From NCBI GenBank assembly GCA_910587735.1, contig CAJUNT010000017.1:1-55814 (forward strand): DNA of 55,814 nt. Direction: 5' to 3'. Source of the DNA: an uncultured Clostridia bacterium. GTDB lineage: Bacteria; Bacillota; Clostridia; Lachnospirales; Anaerotignaceae. The translations under genes and the position numbers were made by a program. The notes beneath the pieces were generated by a model, which searched no databases, was not told the DNA's origin, and saw only the letters and a program-made list of their open reading frames with translations. Shown one piece after another: positions 1 through 9,561 of the stretch. Position 1 is the first letter of the stretch. Each line of letters begins with the position of its first letter.

Positions 1-9
1 ACTTCTAAC

Positions 10-49
10 AAGGAGCTGTTGTCTATATCATTTTAACGTAACAGAACCA
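10..49. repeat. 40-bp inverted repeat, left copy
   Basis: Bases 10-49 are an exact reverse complement of 55759-55798 (40 of 40 bases); the match stops at the next base on both sides. The copy starts AAGGAGCTGTTG and ends CAGAACCA, and contains the short arms CTGTT and AACAG. It sits 25 nt before the ATG at 75, the same distance as the right copy from its gene. It could be a shared leader or promoter element, an inversion site, or a repeat at which a contig ended. No other copy was noticed in the intergenic regions of the window. Confidence 0.9.
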
Positions 50-74
50 AATATATATAAAGGAGCATTTTGCT

Positions 75-842
75 ATGAATTATATTGTGATAGACTTAGA
101 ATTTAATCAACCATTTCATTTCAAAACGGGTTTTCAAACAACATTAAATCCAGATTGCCCTTTTGAAATTATACAAATTGGTGCAGTAAAATTAGATGAA
201 CAATTTCATATTTTAGATAAATTTAACGCTTTGATTAAACCAGTTATTTATCCTCGTATACATCCTTATGTAGAAAAAATTACAAATCTAAGCTATGAAC
301 AATTAAAATTTGGTGTATCATTTTTCGAGGCATATGAAAATTTTGTAAAATTTATAGGAAAAAAGGACACTATACTTTGTACATGGGGTAATGATGATAT
401 CAAATCTCTTTTTAAAAATATATTATTTTATGATTTAGATACAACAAAAATTTGTAATAGCTTCATCAATGTTCAAAAATTTGCTTCTATGTATTTAAAA
501 TATGAAGAAGGTAAATCAATTGGACTTAAAAACGCTGTAATAGAATTAAATATTAAAATGGAAGAACCTTTTCATAATGCTTTAAATGATGCCATTTATA
601 CAGCAAAGATATTTGAAATTGTACACCCAAACGAAAATAAAATCGAAGTATGTCAAATTGCTGAATTACTTCACAAAAATAAAAAAACAAGACTTCATGT
701 AAAGGCACTACTAGAATATTTTGAAAAAATATTGAATAGAGAATTAAACAGAGAAGAAAAATTATTGATTAAAAAAGCATATAAATTAGGAAAAGTACAC
801 GCTTTTGATGTACCAAAAAAACAAAAATTATGTCATAAATAA
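75..842 (+). CDS. DEDDh-type 3'-5' exonuclease
   Basis: This 255-residue protein looks like a single-domain cytoplasmic 3'-5' exonuclease of the RNase T/DnaQ fold. The acidic residues fit the DEDDh pattern: D7 and E9 in VIDLEFNQ, then EIIQIGAVKLD at 31-41, a central Asp at 107/108 (TWGNDD), and H167 with D172 in the final HNALNDAIYTA motif. The family removes nucleotides from DNA or RNA 3' ends using two metal ions. The C-terminal 70 residues are lysine-rich and may bind nucleic acid. The ATG follows a good AAAGGAG site. The gene stands alone on the plus strand, ends at a bidirectional terminator and has the 40-bp repeat just upstream. The natural substrate cannot be told from the sequence. 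Confidence 0.8.
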   Translation: MNYIVIDLEFNQPFHFKTGFQTTLNPDCPFEIIQIGAVKLDEQFHILDKFNALIKPVIYPRIHPYVEKITNLSYEQLKFGVSFFEAYENFVKFIGKKDTILCTWGNDDIKSLFKNILFYDLDTTKICNSFINVQKFASMYLKYEEGKSIGLKNAVIELNIKMEEPFHNALNDAIYTAKIFEIVHPNENKIEVCQIAELLHKNKKTRLHVKALLEYFEKILNRELNREEKLLIKKAYKLGKVHAFDVPKKQKLCHK

Positions 843-845
843 CAC

Positions 846-888
846 AAAAAAGACAATACACTTTTATATAATAAGTGATTGTCTTTTT
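846..888. terminator. bidirectional rho-independent terminator
   Basis: AAAAAGACAAT and ATTGTCTTTTT form an AT-rich stem with U-runs on both strands. It lies between the converging exonuclease gene and holA and can serve both. Confidence 0.75.
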
Positions 889-891
889 ATA

Positions 892-1887
892 TTATTTTTT
901 ACCATAGTCTAACAGTAATAATTCCACTGCTAATTCTCCATTTAATTTTCCTGTTTTAATATCAATATCTGTTTGTAAGCAATATTCTAATGCTTGCTTT
1001 AATGTTGCTGTATGAAAATATTGCGACTGTTTTAAATATTCTCTTACAACAAAATCTCTTAATCCTAAATTTTGAACAATTTGACTTTGTGCTTGTCCTT
1101 GTTCAGAAAGAACTTTACATTGCAATATCATACGAAATTGCCTTATCATCATAGCTAGTACCATAAGAGGAGATTCTTTCATTAAAAGTAAATTATGATA
1201 AATTATAATTGCTTGTTTGGGATTTCTATTGATTACTGCATTTACTAAATCAAATATTTTCGTTTCTAATGATTTTGTGCATATCCTATCAATATCATGA
1301 TATGCTGCATAGGCATTTTCAGGCAAAAATCCGCCTAACTTTTTAATTTCTTCCTCAAGTTGCGTCATTTCTCCGCCTACTGTACGTAATAAGTAGGCGG
1401 CTGTTTTTGTTTCTATTTGAAATTTATTTTTTTTACATTCTCTTGTAATCCAATATAATAATTCTTTTTCAGAAAGTCCATTCATTTCTGCAATATAACC
1501 ATATTTTGAAACCGCCTTAAAAAGTTTTCCCCTTTTATCTACATCATTTTCTATAAAAAGAATACAGGTAGTAGATGGTATTGTTTTGATATAGTCTGCT
1601 ATTTTTTCAGTATCATTTTTTCTTCCTTGTTGAAATAAACCACTTTCTTTTACAATAACGAGTCTTTTTTCACTTAAAAATGGAAGTGTTTCTGCACTAT
1701 CTAATATGGAAGAAACAGATTGTTTATTTCCTTCAAATATATCCATATTCATTGTTTCTGCCGATGGCTCTAACAATGTCTTTTTTAACAAATTAGTATA
1801 TATTGTTTTTAAATAATATTCTGTTCCATAATATAAATAGCAACTATAAATATGATTTTCTTTTAATTGTTTTTTTAATTCTTTCAT
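892..1887 (-). CDS. holA: DNA polymerase III subunit delta
   Basis: 331 residues, the usual length for HolA (YqeN). It is the clamp-loader subunit that opens the beta sliding clamp during replication. The N-terminal opening CYLYYGTEYYL, the clamp-loader segment around FLSEKRLVIVKE (residues 70-81) and the all-helical C-terminal half (LLMKESPLMVLAMMIRQFRMIL) match the family. As is normal for delta, no Walker A motif is present. The ATG overlaps the stop of comEC by 4 nt (ATGA), so the two are translationally coupled. The comEC-holA order is a common Firmicute arrangement, which supports the call. Confidence 0.93.
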   Translation of the reverse strand: MKELKKQLKENHIYSCYLYYGTEYYLKTIYTNLLKKTLLEPSAETMNMDIFEGNKQSVSSILDSAETLPFLSEKRLVIVKESGLFQQGRKNDTEKIADYIKTIPSTTCILFIENDVDKRGKLFKAVSKYGYIAEMNGLSEKELLYWITRECKKNKFQIETKTAAYLLRTVGGEMTQLEEEIKKLGGFLPENAYAAYHDIDRICTKSLETKIFDLVNAVINRNPKQAIIIYHNLLLMKESPLMVLAMMIRQFRMILQCKVLSEQGQAQSQIVQNLGLRDFVVREYLKQSQYFHTATLKQALEYCLQTDIDIKTGKLNGELAVELLLLDYGKK

Positions 1888-4202
1888 TTTGAATATGTCC
1901 CTTCTATTGTATAACCCTGTTCTCCTATTAAAACAGTAATGATACCTTGTTCTGCTGTTTCGTATATCTCAATATTTTGATTTTGTAATTTATCCATTGT
2001 TTCTTTATGAGGATGTCCATAAGAATTATTTTTACCATAAGATAATACAGCAATTTCTGGATTTACTTCTTCCAAAAAGTCTTTTGTTGTGGAATATTTT
2101 GAACCATGATGACCTACTTTTAATATGTTGCTTTTTATATCAATCCCTTGCTGTAATAATATTTTTTCGTCTATTTCTCCTATATCACCTGTTAATAATA
2201 TGGAAGTTTCACCAGAAGTAATGCGCAATACTAAAGAACCATGATTATCATTTGCATCAAAAAATGACATATTGTAATACGGATATAAAACATCTAATTG
2301 TATAGTATTGCCTAACTTTGCACTATCTCCTGCTTCGATAATAAATATAGGAATATCATTTTTATTGGCATTTTTTATAAATGTTTCATATAAAGTTGTT
2401 TTTTCAAAATCATAATTTGATATATAAATAGCATCAATATCTATAGTATCCATTAACTCTATCGCTCCATAACAATGGTCGCCGTCCATATGTGTTATAA
2501 ATAAACCATCAATTTTTGATATATTTTCACTTTGCAGATAAGGCAATACTGTATAAATGCCTGTATTTTTTCCTAATGCTGTCCAAATTTTTCCTCCTGT
2601 ATCTACAACATAATTGTGATTATCATATGTTTGTATTACAATAGAATCCCCTTGCCCAACATCTAAAAAAGAAACTTTATTCTTCTTAAAAATGTATTGA
2701 TTTCCAAAAACGCTAATCAGTATCATTATCTCTACAAAAACTACTGCACATTTATAGTGTATATTATTTCTTTTGTAAAAATAAACAATAAGCATCAATA
2801 AATAACATAATATTACTGTAATTAGTAAAGGACGTCCACAAAATAAATAGCCATAAGGTACTCTCTTTGCTAAAATACATATATTTTCATAAAAACACAA
2901 TATGTAATATACAATACCACTTAAAAATGTTGCTACTTGTATAGAAAATAGCCCTAAAATGCCTACTATCATACCTATACATAATAGTATACCTGTTAAT
3001 GGCAATACAATAATATTTACTAAAATACCTATTATAGAAATAAAATGAAAATGATATGCTGCAATAGGGAAACTAACAGTAGAAGTCATTAATGATATTC
3101 CTAATGTGTTTTTTATATATTTTGGCAAATTGCAATTCTTTAAAATATCTAAACTAAGTATAATACCTATTACTAATATAAATGATAGCTGAAAACCAAT
3201 ATCCCATAAATATAATGGTTGTAATAGTAATATAAATATTGCTGCAATGGCGATGTTATTGATATAATCACTTTCATAGTAAAATATATTACCTATCAGC
3301 ACAATGCTAATCATAGTGACTGCTCTGACAGCAGAAGGAGAAAAACCGGCAAAAACTAAATAAAACAATAAGCAGAATAATACTATAACAGAGCATCGTC
3401 TTTTATTCCATTTAAAAAGTATTTCAAAAATATAAAATATATACATACTAATAATGGAAATGTGTAAACCAGATATTGCTAAGATATGTGTGATTCCTGC
3501 TTGTGCATATAATTCTTTTGTAATTGTATCAATATCATATTTATCACCAGTTACCATTGCTTTTAATACACCACTTTTTTCTGGTGGTAAAACAGTGTCA
3601 TATACTTTTTGTATACTTTGTTTCAAGTCATAAATAAAACTTAATACAGGTGTCCTTTTTTGACCTGTTATATTTTGCTCCTCTACATATATTTTGTAAT
3701 GATATCCTCTTGTAGATAAATATAGTTTTTCATCATAACCACCTTTTAGAGTGCTTTTTTCTAATGGTAGTAATTCACCTTTTAATATCACAGTATCCCA
3801 AAGAGATGCGTTTTGGTATTCTGGTAATATAGCAAGTATTTTTAATGATTTTGTTTCTGTAACTGTTTCTGTTACTATGCTTTCTGTTTTAATTGTTAAT
3901 TTTTGTCTATCAGAAGAAGTATAGTCAATATCTGTTACAGTTCCTATTATTGTTACATATTGATTCAGCATTTCTTCTGCTTTTTCTGAAACAATTTTTA
4001 AACTATTTGTAATCAGTACATTTCCTAACAGAAAAAATAATACAAATATAATAGGAATTTTACTCTTAAAATGCCATGCTATTACTACACATAATACTAC
4101 TACGATAATAGCAAAAAGAGCAAAATGCATAACAGATGCACTTTGCCCAACAATGATACCTGCAATCATAAAAAATAATGTCCAAACAAATGGTCTAATC
4201 AT
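1884..4202 (-). CDS. comEC: ComEC/Rec2 DNA-uptake channel
   Basis: About 770 residues. It is the membrane channel that carries single-stranded DNA into the cell during natural transformation. N-terminal membrane segments and a DUF4131-like region are followed by the multi-spanning Competence domain (ITHILAISGLHISI). The last third is a metallo-beta-lactamase-like domain with FLDVGQGDS, the HxDxDH-type motif in FITHMDGDHCYG, KVGHHGSKYS and a final SYGHPH. I chose the ATG at 4202 (MIRPFVW) because an AAGGGG site lies directly ahead of it. The longer frame to 4232 would overlap the previous gene without a good site. It is the fifth gene of the comEA-to-holA run and complete. Confidence 0.93.
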   Translation of the reverse strand: MIRPFVWTLFFMIAGIIVGQSASVMHFALFAIIVVVLCVVIAWHFKSKIPIIFVLFFLLGNVLITNSLKIVSEKAEEMLNQYVTIIGTVTDIDYTSSDRQKLTIKTESIVTETVTETKSLKILAILPEYQNASLWDTVILKGELLPLEKSTLKGGYDEKLYLSTRGYHYKIYVEEQNITGQKRTPVLSFIYDLKQSIQKVYDTVLPPEKSGVLKAMVTGDKYDIDTITKELYAQAGITHILAISGLHISIISMYIFYIFEILFKWNKRRCSVIVLFCLLFYLVFAGFSPSAVRAVTMISIVLIGNIFYYESDYINNIAIAAIFILLLQPLYLWDIGFQLSFILVIGIILSLDILKNCNLPKYIKNTLGISLMTSTVSFPIAAYHFHFISIIGILVNIIVLPLTGILLCIGMIVGILGLFSIQVATFLSGIVYYILCFYENICILAKRVPYGYLFCGRPLLITVILCYLLMLIVYFYKRNNIHYKCAVVFVEIMILISVFGNQYIFKKNKVSFLDVGQGDSIVIQTYDNHNYVVDTGGKIWTALGKNTGIYTVLPYLQSENISKIDGLFITHMDGDHCYGAIELMDTIDIDAIYISNYDFEKTTLYETFIKNANKNDIPIFIIEAGDSAKLGNTIQLDVLYPYYNMSFFDANDNHGSLVLRITSGETSILLTGDIGEIDEKILLQQGIDIKSNILKVGHHGSKYSTTKDFLEEVNPEIAVLSYGKNNSYGHPHKETMDKLQNQNIEIYETAEQGIITVLIGEQGYTIEGTYSK

Positions 4203-4212
4203 AATTTTCCCC

Positions 4213-5163
4213 TTAAATATCGATACCCTCAAATGGTTTTGTATAATCTAAATGTCCCATTGTTTCCTCTATCTTTTCTCCTTCAATTAAAAACTGCACC
4301 TTTTCTACATTGTACAATGATACCATAGAATTTACAATAGAATAAATCGCAATTCGTTCATTGATATTACCATTTATAATTTTATTGATAGAATCACTAC
4401 TTAAATCAACATAACAAATTCCCTCTTTTGTTGTAGTAACATCTCTTATTTTAATGTCTGAAGGAATAACTGAAATATGTCCTTGTTCTTTTGCTCCTAT
4501 TATTAATTGCTCTACAACAGATTTTTCTCTTGTTTGAATTTGACTAATTTCAATTTCTCTTTCTTCTTTCACAAGTTTTTTACCTGTTTTATCTGCAAAA
4601 TATAATGAAACAATTTCATATCGCTTGGATTCTGGTGATATGGTAGGGTTTATCAATGTATTTTCACGACTCATTAGTCCTATTGCTTCTCCAGATGTTT
4701 TCTTGACTTCTTTTCCTTCTATTTTTATATGAACATAATTTATAAAATCAAGACTTGTAACACTCCATACAATAGCACAACGACACATAATTTTTTCTCC
4801 AAGAGTTAAACTATGATAATCATTCGATATGTCAATGACTGCAATATCTTCTTCTACAACAGCCTGAAGTATTGTAACATCTTTTGGTACTGCAATTTTA
4901 TTTCCTTCAATTTTAGAGCCTACTTTTAATTCATTTAATACAGAGTAAAGTAATTCATTTTCGCTATCTGCTTGTATCACTCGTTCTTCTGCATGCAATT
5001 TACCTTCGGCAGTATTATTAAAATATAACTCTACTACTTTTTCATGAATATTTGTTGATTCATTCTCTTTTTGTGTAAAAAAAGAAAGTGCTGTTACACT
5101 AAAAACAACAAATAATATCATAAAAATCCATATTATATTTTTATATCTTTTTTGTTCTAACAA
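4213..5163 (-). CDS. membrane-anchored protein with two GerMN domains
   Basis: 316 residues: one N-terminal membrane segment (about 10-30, IIWIFMILFVVFSVTALSFF), then two similar GerMN modules at roughly 45-175 and 190-310. Each shows the family pattern of YFN/YFAD, LL..L..G, a VxVIDIS/CYVDLS strand and a final IEG. No lipobox cysteine is present, so it is probably a signal-anchored protein facing outward. GerMN domains occur in spore germination protein GerM and in LpqB, the partner of the MtrAB two-component system. Here the gene follows a response regulator-kinase pair by 36 nt, the same order as mtrA-mtrB-lpqB. It starts with TTG, placed 7 nt after AGGAGG. Confidence 0.8.
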   Translation of the reverse strand: MLEQKRYKNIIWIFMILFVVFSVTALSFFTQKENESTNIHEKVVELYFNNTAEGKLHAEERVIQADSENELLYSVLNELKVGSKIEGNKIAVPKDVTILQAVVEEDIAVIDISNDYHSLTLGEKIMCRCAIVWSVTSLDFINYVHIKIEGKEVKKTSGEAIGLMSRENTLINPTISPESKRYEIVSLYFADKTGKKLVKEEREIEISQIQTREKSVVEQLIIGAKEQGHISVIPSDIKIRDVTTTKEGICYVDLSSDSINKIINGNINERIAIYSIVNSMVSLYNVEKVQFLIEGEKIEETMGHLDYTKPFEGIDI

Positions 5164-5199
5164 AGGAAAACCTCCTTTTGTAGTAGATATATTGCAATA

Positions 5200-6672
5200 T
5201 CATGTAGTTTGCCTTAGAGGAATACGTACTAAAAAAGTACTTCCTTCTTTTTCTTTACTAGTTACTTTTATACTGCCATTGTGCATTAAAATTGTGGAAT
5301 GTGTAATAGAAAGCCCTAATCCCGTTCCACCTGTTTCACGGTTTCTTGTTTTATCAACTCTGTAAAATCTTTCAAATATTTTATTGATTTCTTCCTCTGC
5401 AATACCTATGCCTGTATCAGAAACAGAAAGAAATAAATTCTGATGGTCGCAATCAAGTGTTACTGTAATTTTTCCATATTCAGCAGTATATTTAATGGCA
5501 TTTTCTACAAGATTAGAAATTGCTAATATAAATTTTGTTTTATCTATATCAGCAAATACTTCCTGTTTTAATAAAATATAATTTAATTGAATATCTTTTG
5601 CATTTGCTAAAGGTTTCATTCTTTTTATAATGTCTATAATAATTTGATTTAATTCTGCCTTTACAAATGTAATAGGAATTTCTTTTTGGTCTAGTTTTAC
5701 TAATGTTAATAAGTCATTTATAATTTCTGTCATACGGTCAACTTCTGAAGTGATATCTTCTAAAAATTCTACATACATTTCTTTTGGAACATCTTCTTGC
5801 AATAATATAGATTCACTCAAAACTTTCATAGAACTCAGAGGTGTTTTTAATTCATGAGATACATTAGATACAAAATTTTGTCTTGATGTGTCAACTTGTT
5901 CCAATCTTTCTGCCATATTATTACAAGCAACAGCCAAATCCGCAATTTCATTATGCCGAATTCCTTTAATATCAATTCTTTGGTCAAAATGTCCTTCAGA
6001 CATTTTAATAATAACTCCCAACACTTTTTTAAGCGGTTCTGTAAAAAACTTTGTAGCAAAATACATCAATATTGCTACCATAATAGCAATAATAGCAAGA
6101 AGCATATTTGACTGCTTTCTAATTTCTCCCACAGTGGCACTCATATCATTACTTAATGCAGAAATCAATACCACACCGATTTTATTGGAATGTTCATCTA
6201 ATATAGAAACAGCAACATAAATTACACCATCTTCTTGTTGTCTGGAAACATCTTTATTATCTAATGCTTCTATTACTTCCTGTACAAGATAGGTTTTTCC
6301 AATATCTTGCCTACTAGAATCATTTACAACAATACCAGAAGAATCAATCACAATGATACGAAAATTTTCTTTATTACTCATCTGTCTAATTTCTTCATTA
6401 AACTGACTCCATTTTGTATTATCATATAAATAATGTGATGCTGAAATTTTTCCAGAAAGTATATTAGCCTGACTCAAAAGCTCCTTTTTTCTCTCTTGTA
6501 CAAAATATTCGTCCATAGTGCGAAAAATAGTATTCGTAAAAAGAACAAGAGGAACAACACCTACCAGCATATATGTGAGAAGTAACATAAATTGCAAACT
6601 GTTCCAATTTTTTTTCAGTTTAGTTAAAATAATAACCAACTCCCCATTTTGTAAAAATGTATTTTGGGTCAC
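5200..6672 (-). CDS. sensor histidine kinase (HAMP, HisKA, HATPase)
   Basis: Membrane sensor kinase paired with the response regulator that overlaps its 5' end. TM1 is about residues 28-48, an extracellular sensor region of ~140 residues follows, TM2 is about 189-209, then HAMP, and HisKA with phospho-acceptor H273 in SHELKTPLSS. The ATPase domain has N-box VENAIKYT, G1 DTGIGIAEEE, FERFYRVDK and GGTGLGLSI. The start is uncertain. The open frame begins at GTG 6672, but that would overlap the regulator by 53 nt. A GGGGAG lies just before residues 12-15, so a non-ATG start there is more likely. The layout resembles PhoR/WalK-type kinases; the signal is unknown. Confidence 0.9.
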   Translation of the reverse strand: MTQNTFLQNGELVIILTKLKKNWNSLQFMLLLTYMLVGVVPLVLFTNTIFRTMDEYFVQERKKELLSQANILSGKISASHYLYDNTKWSQFNEEIRQMSNKENFRIIVIDSSGIVVNDSSRQDIGKTYLVQEVIEALDNKDVSRQQEDGVIYVAVSILDEHSNKIGVVLISALSNDMSATVGEIRKQSNMLLAIIAIMVAILMYFATKFFTEPLKKVLGVIIKMSEGHFDQRIDIKGIRHNEIADLAVACNNMAERLEQVDTSRQNFVSNVSHELKTPLSSMKVLSESILLQEDVPKEMYVEFLEDITSEVDRMTEIINDLLTLVKLDQKEIPITFVKAELNQIIIDIIKRMKPLANAKDIQLNYILLKQEVFADIDKTKFILAISNLVENAIKYTAEYGKITVTLDCDHQNLFLSVSDTGIGIAEEEINKIFERFYRVDKTRNRETGGTGLGLSITHSTILMHNGSIKVTSKEKEGSTFLVRIPLRQTT

Positions 6673-7309
6673 TTGGATTTTCTTCTATTTTTTCCCTTAA
6701 ACGACGAACATGAACATCAACTGTCCTAACATCTCCTGGATAATCATATCCCCAAACTGTGTCAAGCAATTTTTCTCTACTATATACTTTTCCTGGATTT
6801 TCCATAAATAATTCTAATAAATCAAATTCTTTTGCAGTTAAATTTGTTTCTTTTCCATCAATAAATACACGTCTGCTTTCAAATTCTAACTCTAAATTGC
6901 GAACTTGTAATGTATTTTGAGAATCTTTATAAACTCCTTTATGGCTATTACTTCTTCTTAAAATAGCCTTAATTCTTGCTTTTAATTCTAATATATTAAA
7001 GGGCTTTGTAATATAATCATCTGCACCATATTCTAAACCCATGATTTTGTCCATATCCTCTCCTTTTGCTGTTACCATAATAATAGGAATTTGTGAAAAT
7101 TCTCTTGTTTGCTGGCAAACTTCTAATCCATCCATTTTAGGTAACATTACATCTAAAACAATTAAATCAAATTTTTCTTCTTTTATATAGCGGAGGGCTT
7201 CTTCTCCATCATAGGCTGGTGTCACTTTCATGCCATCTTGTTCCAAAGAAAATTTAATCCCTTTTACAATTAATTTTTCATCATCAACAACCAAAATATG
7301 GTACGCCAT
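6620..7309 (-). CDS. OmpR/PhoB-family response regulator
   Basis: 229 residues. The receiver domain has the acidic pocket (VVDDE), phospho-acceptor D53 in VLDVMLPKMDG, the MVTAKGED switch and K in ITKPF. The C-terminal winged helix has TAKEFDLLELF and RTVDVHVRRLREKIE. It should bind DNA as a dimer after phosphorylation by the overlapping kinase. The ATG is preceded by GGAGGAAAAT. It lies 19 nt after comEA, so competence genes bracket this signalling unit. The targets are not evident here. Confidence 0.93.
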   Translation of the reverse strand: MAYHILVVDDEKLIVKGIKFSLEQDGMKVTPAYDGEEALRYIKEEKFDLIVLDVMLPKMDGLEVCQQTREFSQIPIIMVTAKGEDMDKIMGLEYGADDYITKPFNILELKARIKAILRRSNSHKGVYKDSQNTLQVRNLELEFESRRVFIDGKETNLTAKEFDLLELFMENPGKVYSREKLLDTVWGYDYPGDVRTVDVHVRRLREKIEENPSDPKYIFTKWGVGYYFN

Positions 7310-7328
7310 TTTATTTTCCTCCTGTATG

Positions 7329-7988
7329 TTATTGGGTTGTAATATAATTTTTTATTTTTTCAAAAATACTATTGCCAATTTTAGGCACATTTTTTATTTC
7401 TTCTATTGTCTGAAAAGAACCATGTTTTGTTCTATATGAAATAATGTTTTCTGATAGCTTTTCACCAATGCCTGGTAATAATGCCAATTCTTCGGCATTT
7501 GCAGTATTGATATTAATATATAATTTCTTTACTTCTATATCTTCTGATACATTTTCTTTTTGTTGTTCTGTTTCATTTTCTATTTCATTTTGCTGTATTT
7601 TTTGTTCTAAAAAGAAAGGACTATATTCTATTATAACATCTTCTTCTTTTTTTGGTATAATAATTTTCTGTCCATCAAATACATTCCAGTCTAATGAAAC
7701 AGTGTCTGAAAATTCTGTTAACCCTCCTGCTTTCTCAATAACATCTTTTAAAGTATATCCTTTTGTAATAGTATAAATACCAGGATATTTTACCTCTCCT
7801 TCTATTTCAACTGTAATACTATCTAGTGTATCTAAATATTGTTGTGGTTCTGTAAATTCTTTTTCTATACCAAAATGTAATATTGTTTTTTTTCGTATTT
7901 TGCTATAAGATATGCCACAAATGGTTATGATTAATAGTAACAAAAAAAGTAACCATCTGTTATCTATCTCTTTTTTCTTTTCACTCAT
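7329..7988 (-). CDS. comEA: ComEA-type DNA receptor (SLBB plus helix-hairpin-helix)
   Basis: 219 residues. It is an extracellular membrane-anchored receptor that binds double-stranded DNA and delivers it to ComEC. An N-terminal anchor lies at about 12-28, followed by an SLBB domain (VEIEGEVKYPGIY ... LKDVIEKAGGL). After an acidic linker rich in Glu and Gln come two C-terminal helix-hairpin-helix motifs (NINTANAEELALLPGIGEKLSENI and IEEIKNVPKIGNSIFEKI). Length and order are as in B. subtilis ComEA. It is first in the minus-strand run and lies back to back with the carboxypeptidase gene, so its promoter should lie between 7989 and about 8040. Confidence 0.93.
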   Translation of the reverse strand: MSEKKKEIDNRWLLFLLLLIITICGISYSKIRKKTILHFGIEKEFTEPQQYLDTLDSITVEIEGEVKYPGIYTITKGYTLKDVIEKAGGLTEFSDTVSLDWNVFDGQKIIIPKKEEDVIIEYSPFFLEQKIQQNEIENETEQQKENVSEDIEVKKLYININTANAEELALLPGIGEKLSENIISYRTKHGSFQTIEEIKNVPKIGNSIFEKIKNYITTQ

Positions 7989-8032
7989 ATTTTCACCTTC
8001 AAAAGGAAATTATATTAGATTGCAGTGATTTC

Positions 8033-8041
8033 TGTTATAAT
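8033..8041 (+). promoter_or_regulatory. extended -10 promoter for the carboxypeptidase gene
   Basis: TG-T-TATAAT is a consensus extended -10 element about 93 nt before the start codon. No clear -35 was seen, which is allowed for this promoter type. Confidence 0.45.
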
Positions 8042-8133
8042 TAGCAGACAGTATATAAACTATATTGTCTAATAAACAAAATCATAATATCTTTAACACT
8101 ATTGTATCACATATTTTAGTAAAGGAGTATAGA

Positions 8134-9516
8134 ATGAAAAAAAATATTTTATTGATTTTTTTAAGTACATTGATTTTAGCTTATTCAAGCAGTATTGTAT
8201 GGGCAGAACCATATGCTGAAACAATATTACATCATGATGAAAATGATATTTTGGAATTAAATGCAGAAGCAGCAATATTGATAGATGCGATGACAGGAGA
8301 AATTTTATATGAAAAAAACAGCAATAAAAAAGAATATCCTGCCAGTATCACAAAAATTATGACTGCTCTTTTAGCATTTGAATGTGGAAAAATGGATGAA
8401 ATTATTACGTTTTCTCATAATGCTGTATTTGGTATAGAACCTGGTAGCAGTCATATCGCTTTACAAGAAAATGAACAAATTACCATGGAACAAGCTATGT
8501 ATGCCCTACTTTTGCGTTCTGCAAATGAATCAGCACTTGGTATTGCTGAACAAATTGATAGTTCAGTAGAAAAATTTGCAGAACACATGACAGCACGTGC
8601 AAAAGAATTAGGTTGTAACAATACAAACTTTGTAAATCCAAATGGTCTTCACAACGAAAACCATTATACTACTGCATATGATATGGCACTCATTGCAAAA
8701 GAGGTATTAAAATTTGATGAATTTAAAAAAATGATTCAAACTACTTATTATGAAATTCCTCCTACTAATAAACAAGAAGAAACAAGATACCTTTATGCTC
8801 AACATCAAATGATAAAACCACCTTCTAAATATGTTTATGAAGGTTGTGAAGGAGGAAAAACAGGTTTTACCGATGAGGCACAAAATACATTAGTTACTTA
8901 TGCCAAAAGGGATAACACAGAATTGATTGCTGTTGTATTGAAATGTAAAGGTGCACAACATTATGAAGATACTATAAAATTGTTTGATTATGGTTTTTCT
9001 AATTATAAAACAGTAGAACTTTATTCCATAGAACAAAGCTCTCAAAAAATACCAATTACAATACAGCAAAATCAAAAATCAGAAACAGATTTTATATTTG
9101 CAAAACCCAGTGAAACAGTTTATAAAACAGTGCCGATTGATTTTGATTTAAGCAAAGTAACAAAAAAAATAAATTCTATTGAAAATTTGAATATACCTAT
9201 CTATAAAAATGATGTTGTTGCTACTGTCACGTTTTATTATGAACAAAAGCCTATTCAAACAATAGAGTTATTAGCACAAAATTCTATTGTCTCAGAACAA
9301 CAATCTATAACAGCATCTACTCAAAATGATAAAAAAATAAATAATACAAAAACAAGTTTTTCTAATGATAAGATATGGTTTTTTGATAGTGTTTCCAGCT
9401 TATTCATTTTTGCTGTTTTTTGTAGCATAATATCATTTTTTGTAGCACTGATTATCAGTCGTTTGCTATATCGAAAAAAACAAAAAAAACATCGCTTTGC
9501 AAAACGTAAAAGATAA
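8134..9516 (+). CDS. D-alanyl-D-alanine carboxypeptidase (PBP5/DacF type)
   Basis: 460 residues. It trims the terminal D-Ala from peptidoglycan pentapeptides at the outer membrane face. A signal peptide (MKKNILLIFLSTLILAYSSS) leads into a serine peptidase S11 domain with SxxK (SITK), SxN (SAN) and KTG (GGKTGFTDEA). A PBP5_C-like beta domain follows. Near the end is a membrane segment (FIFAVFCSIISFFVALIIS) with a very basic tail, so it is anchored at the C-terminus by a true membrane helix rather than the usual amphipathic one. The ATG at 8134 follows AAAGGAG; an earlier in-frame start at 8065 lacks a site. Members of this family can be vegetative or sporulation-specific. Confidence 0.92.
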   Translation: MKKNILLIFLSTLILAYSSSIVWAEPYAETILHHDENDILELNAEAAILIDAMTGEILYEKNSNKKEYPASITKIMTALLAFECGKMDEIITFSHNAVFGIEPGSSHIALQENEQITMEQAMYALLLRSANESALGIAEQIDSSVEKFAEHMTARAKELGCNNTNFVNPNGLHNENHYTTAYDMALIAKEVLKFDEFKKMIQTTYYEIPPTNKQEETRYLYAQHQMIKPPSKYVYEGCEGGKTGFTDEAQNTLVTYAKRDNTELIAVVLKCKGAQHYEDTIKLFDYGFSNYKTVELYSIEQSSQKIPITIQQNQKSETDFIFAKPSETVYKTVPIDFDLSKVTKKINSIENLNIPIYKNDVVATVTFYYEQKPIQTIELLAQNSIVSEQQSITASTQNDKKINNTKTSFSNDKIWFFDSVSSLFIFAVFCSIISFFVALIISRLLYRKKQKKHRFAKRKR

Positions 9517-9521
9517 TTCAA

Positions 9522-9560
9522 ATAAACGGAAACAACATATAATTTGCTGTTTCCGTTTAT
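9522..9560. terminator. bidirectional terminator
   Basis: ATAAACGGAAACAA pairs with TTGCTGTTTCCGTTTAT with one bulge; a U-rich tract follows. It lies between the carboxypeptidase gene and the convergent kinase gene. Confidence 0.8.
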
Positions 9561-9561
9561 A

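Noticed and set aside
5847..6220. Several 60-110 residue open frames on both strands inside the first kinase gene
   Set aside because: They are low-complexity shadows of the kinase reading frame, without ribosome sites or family features.
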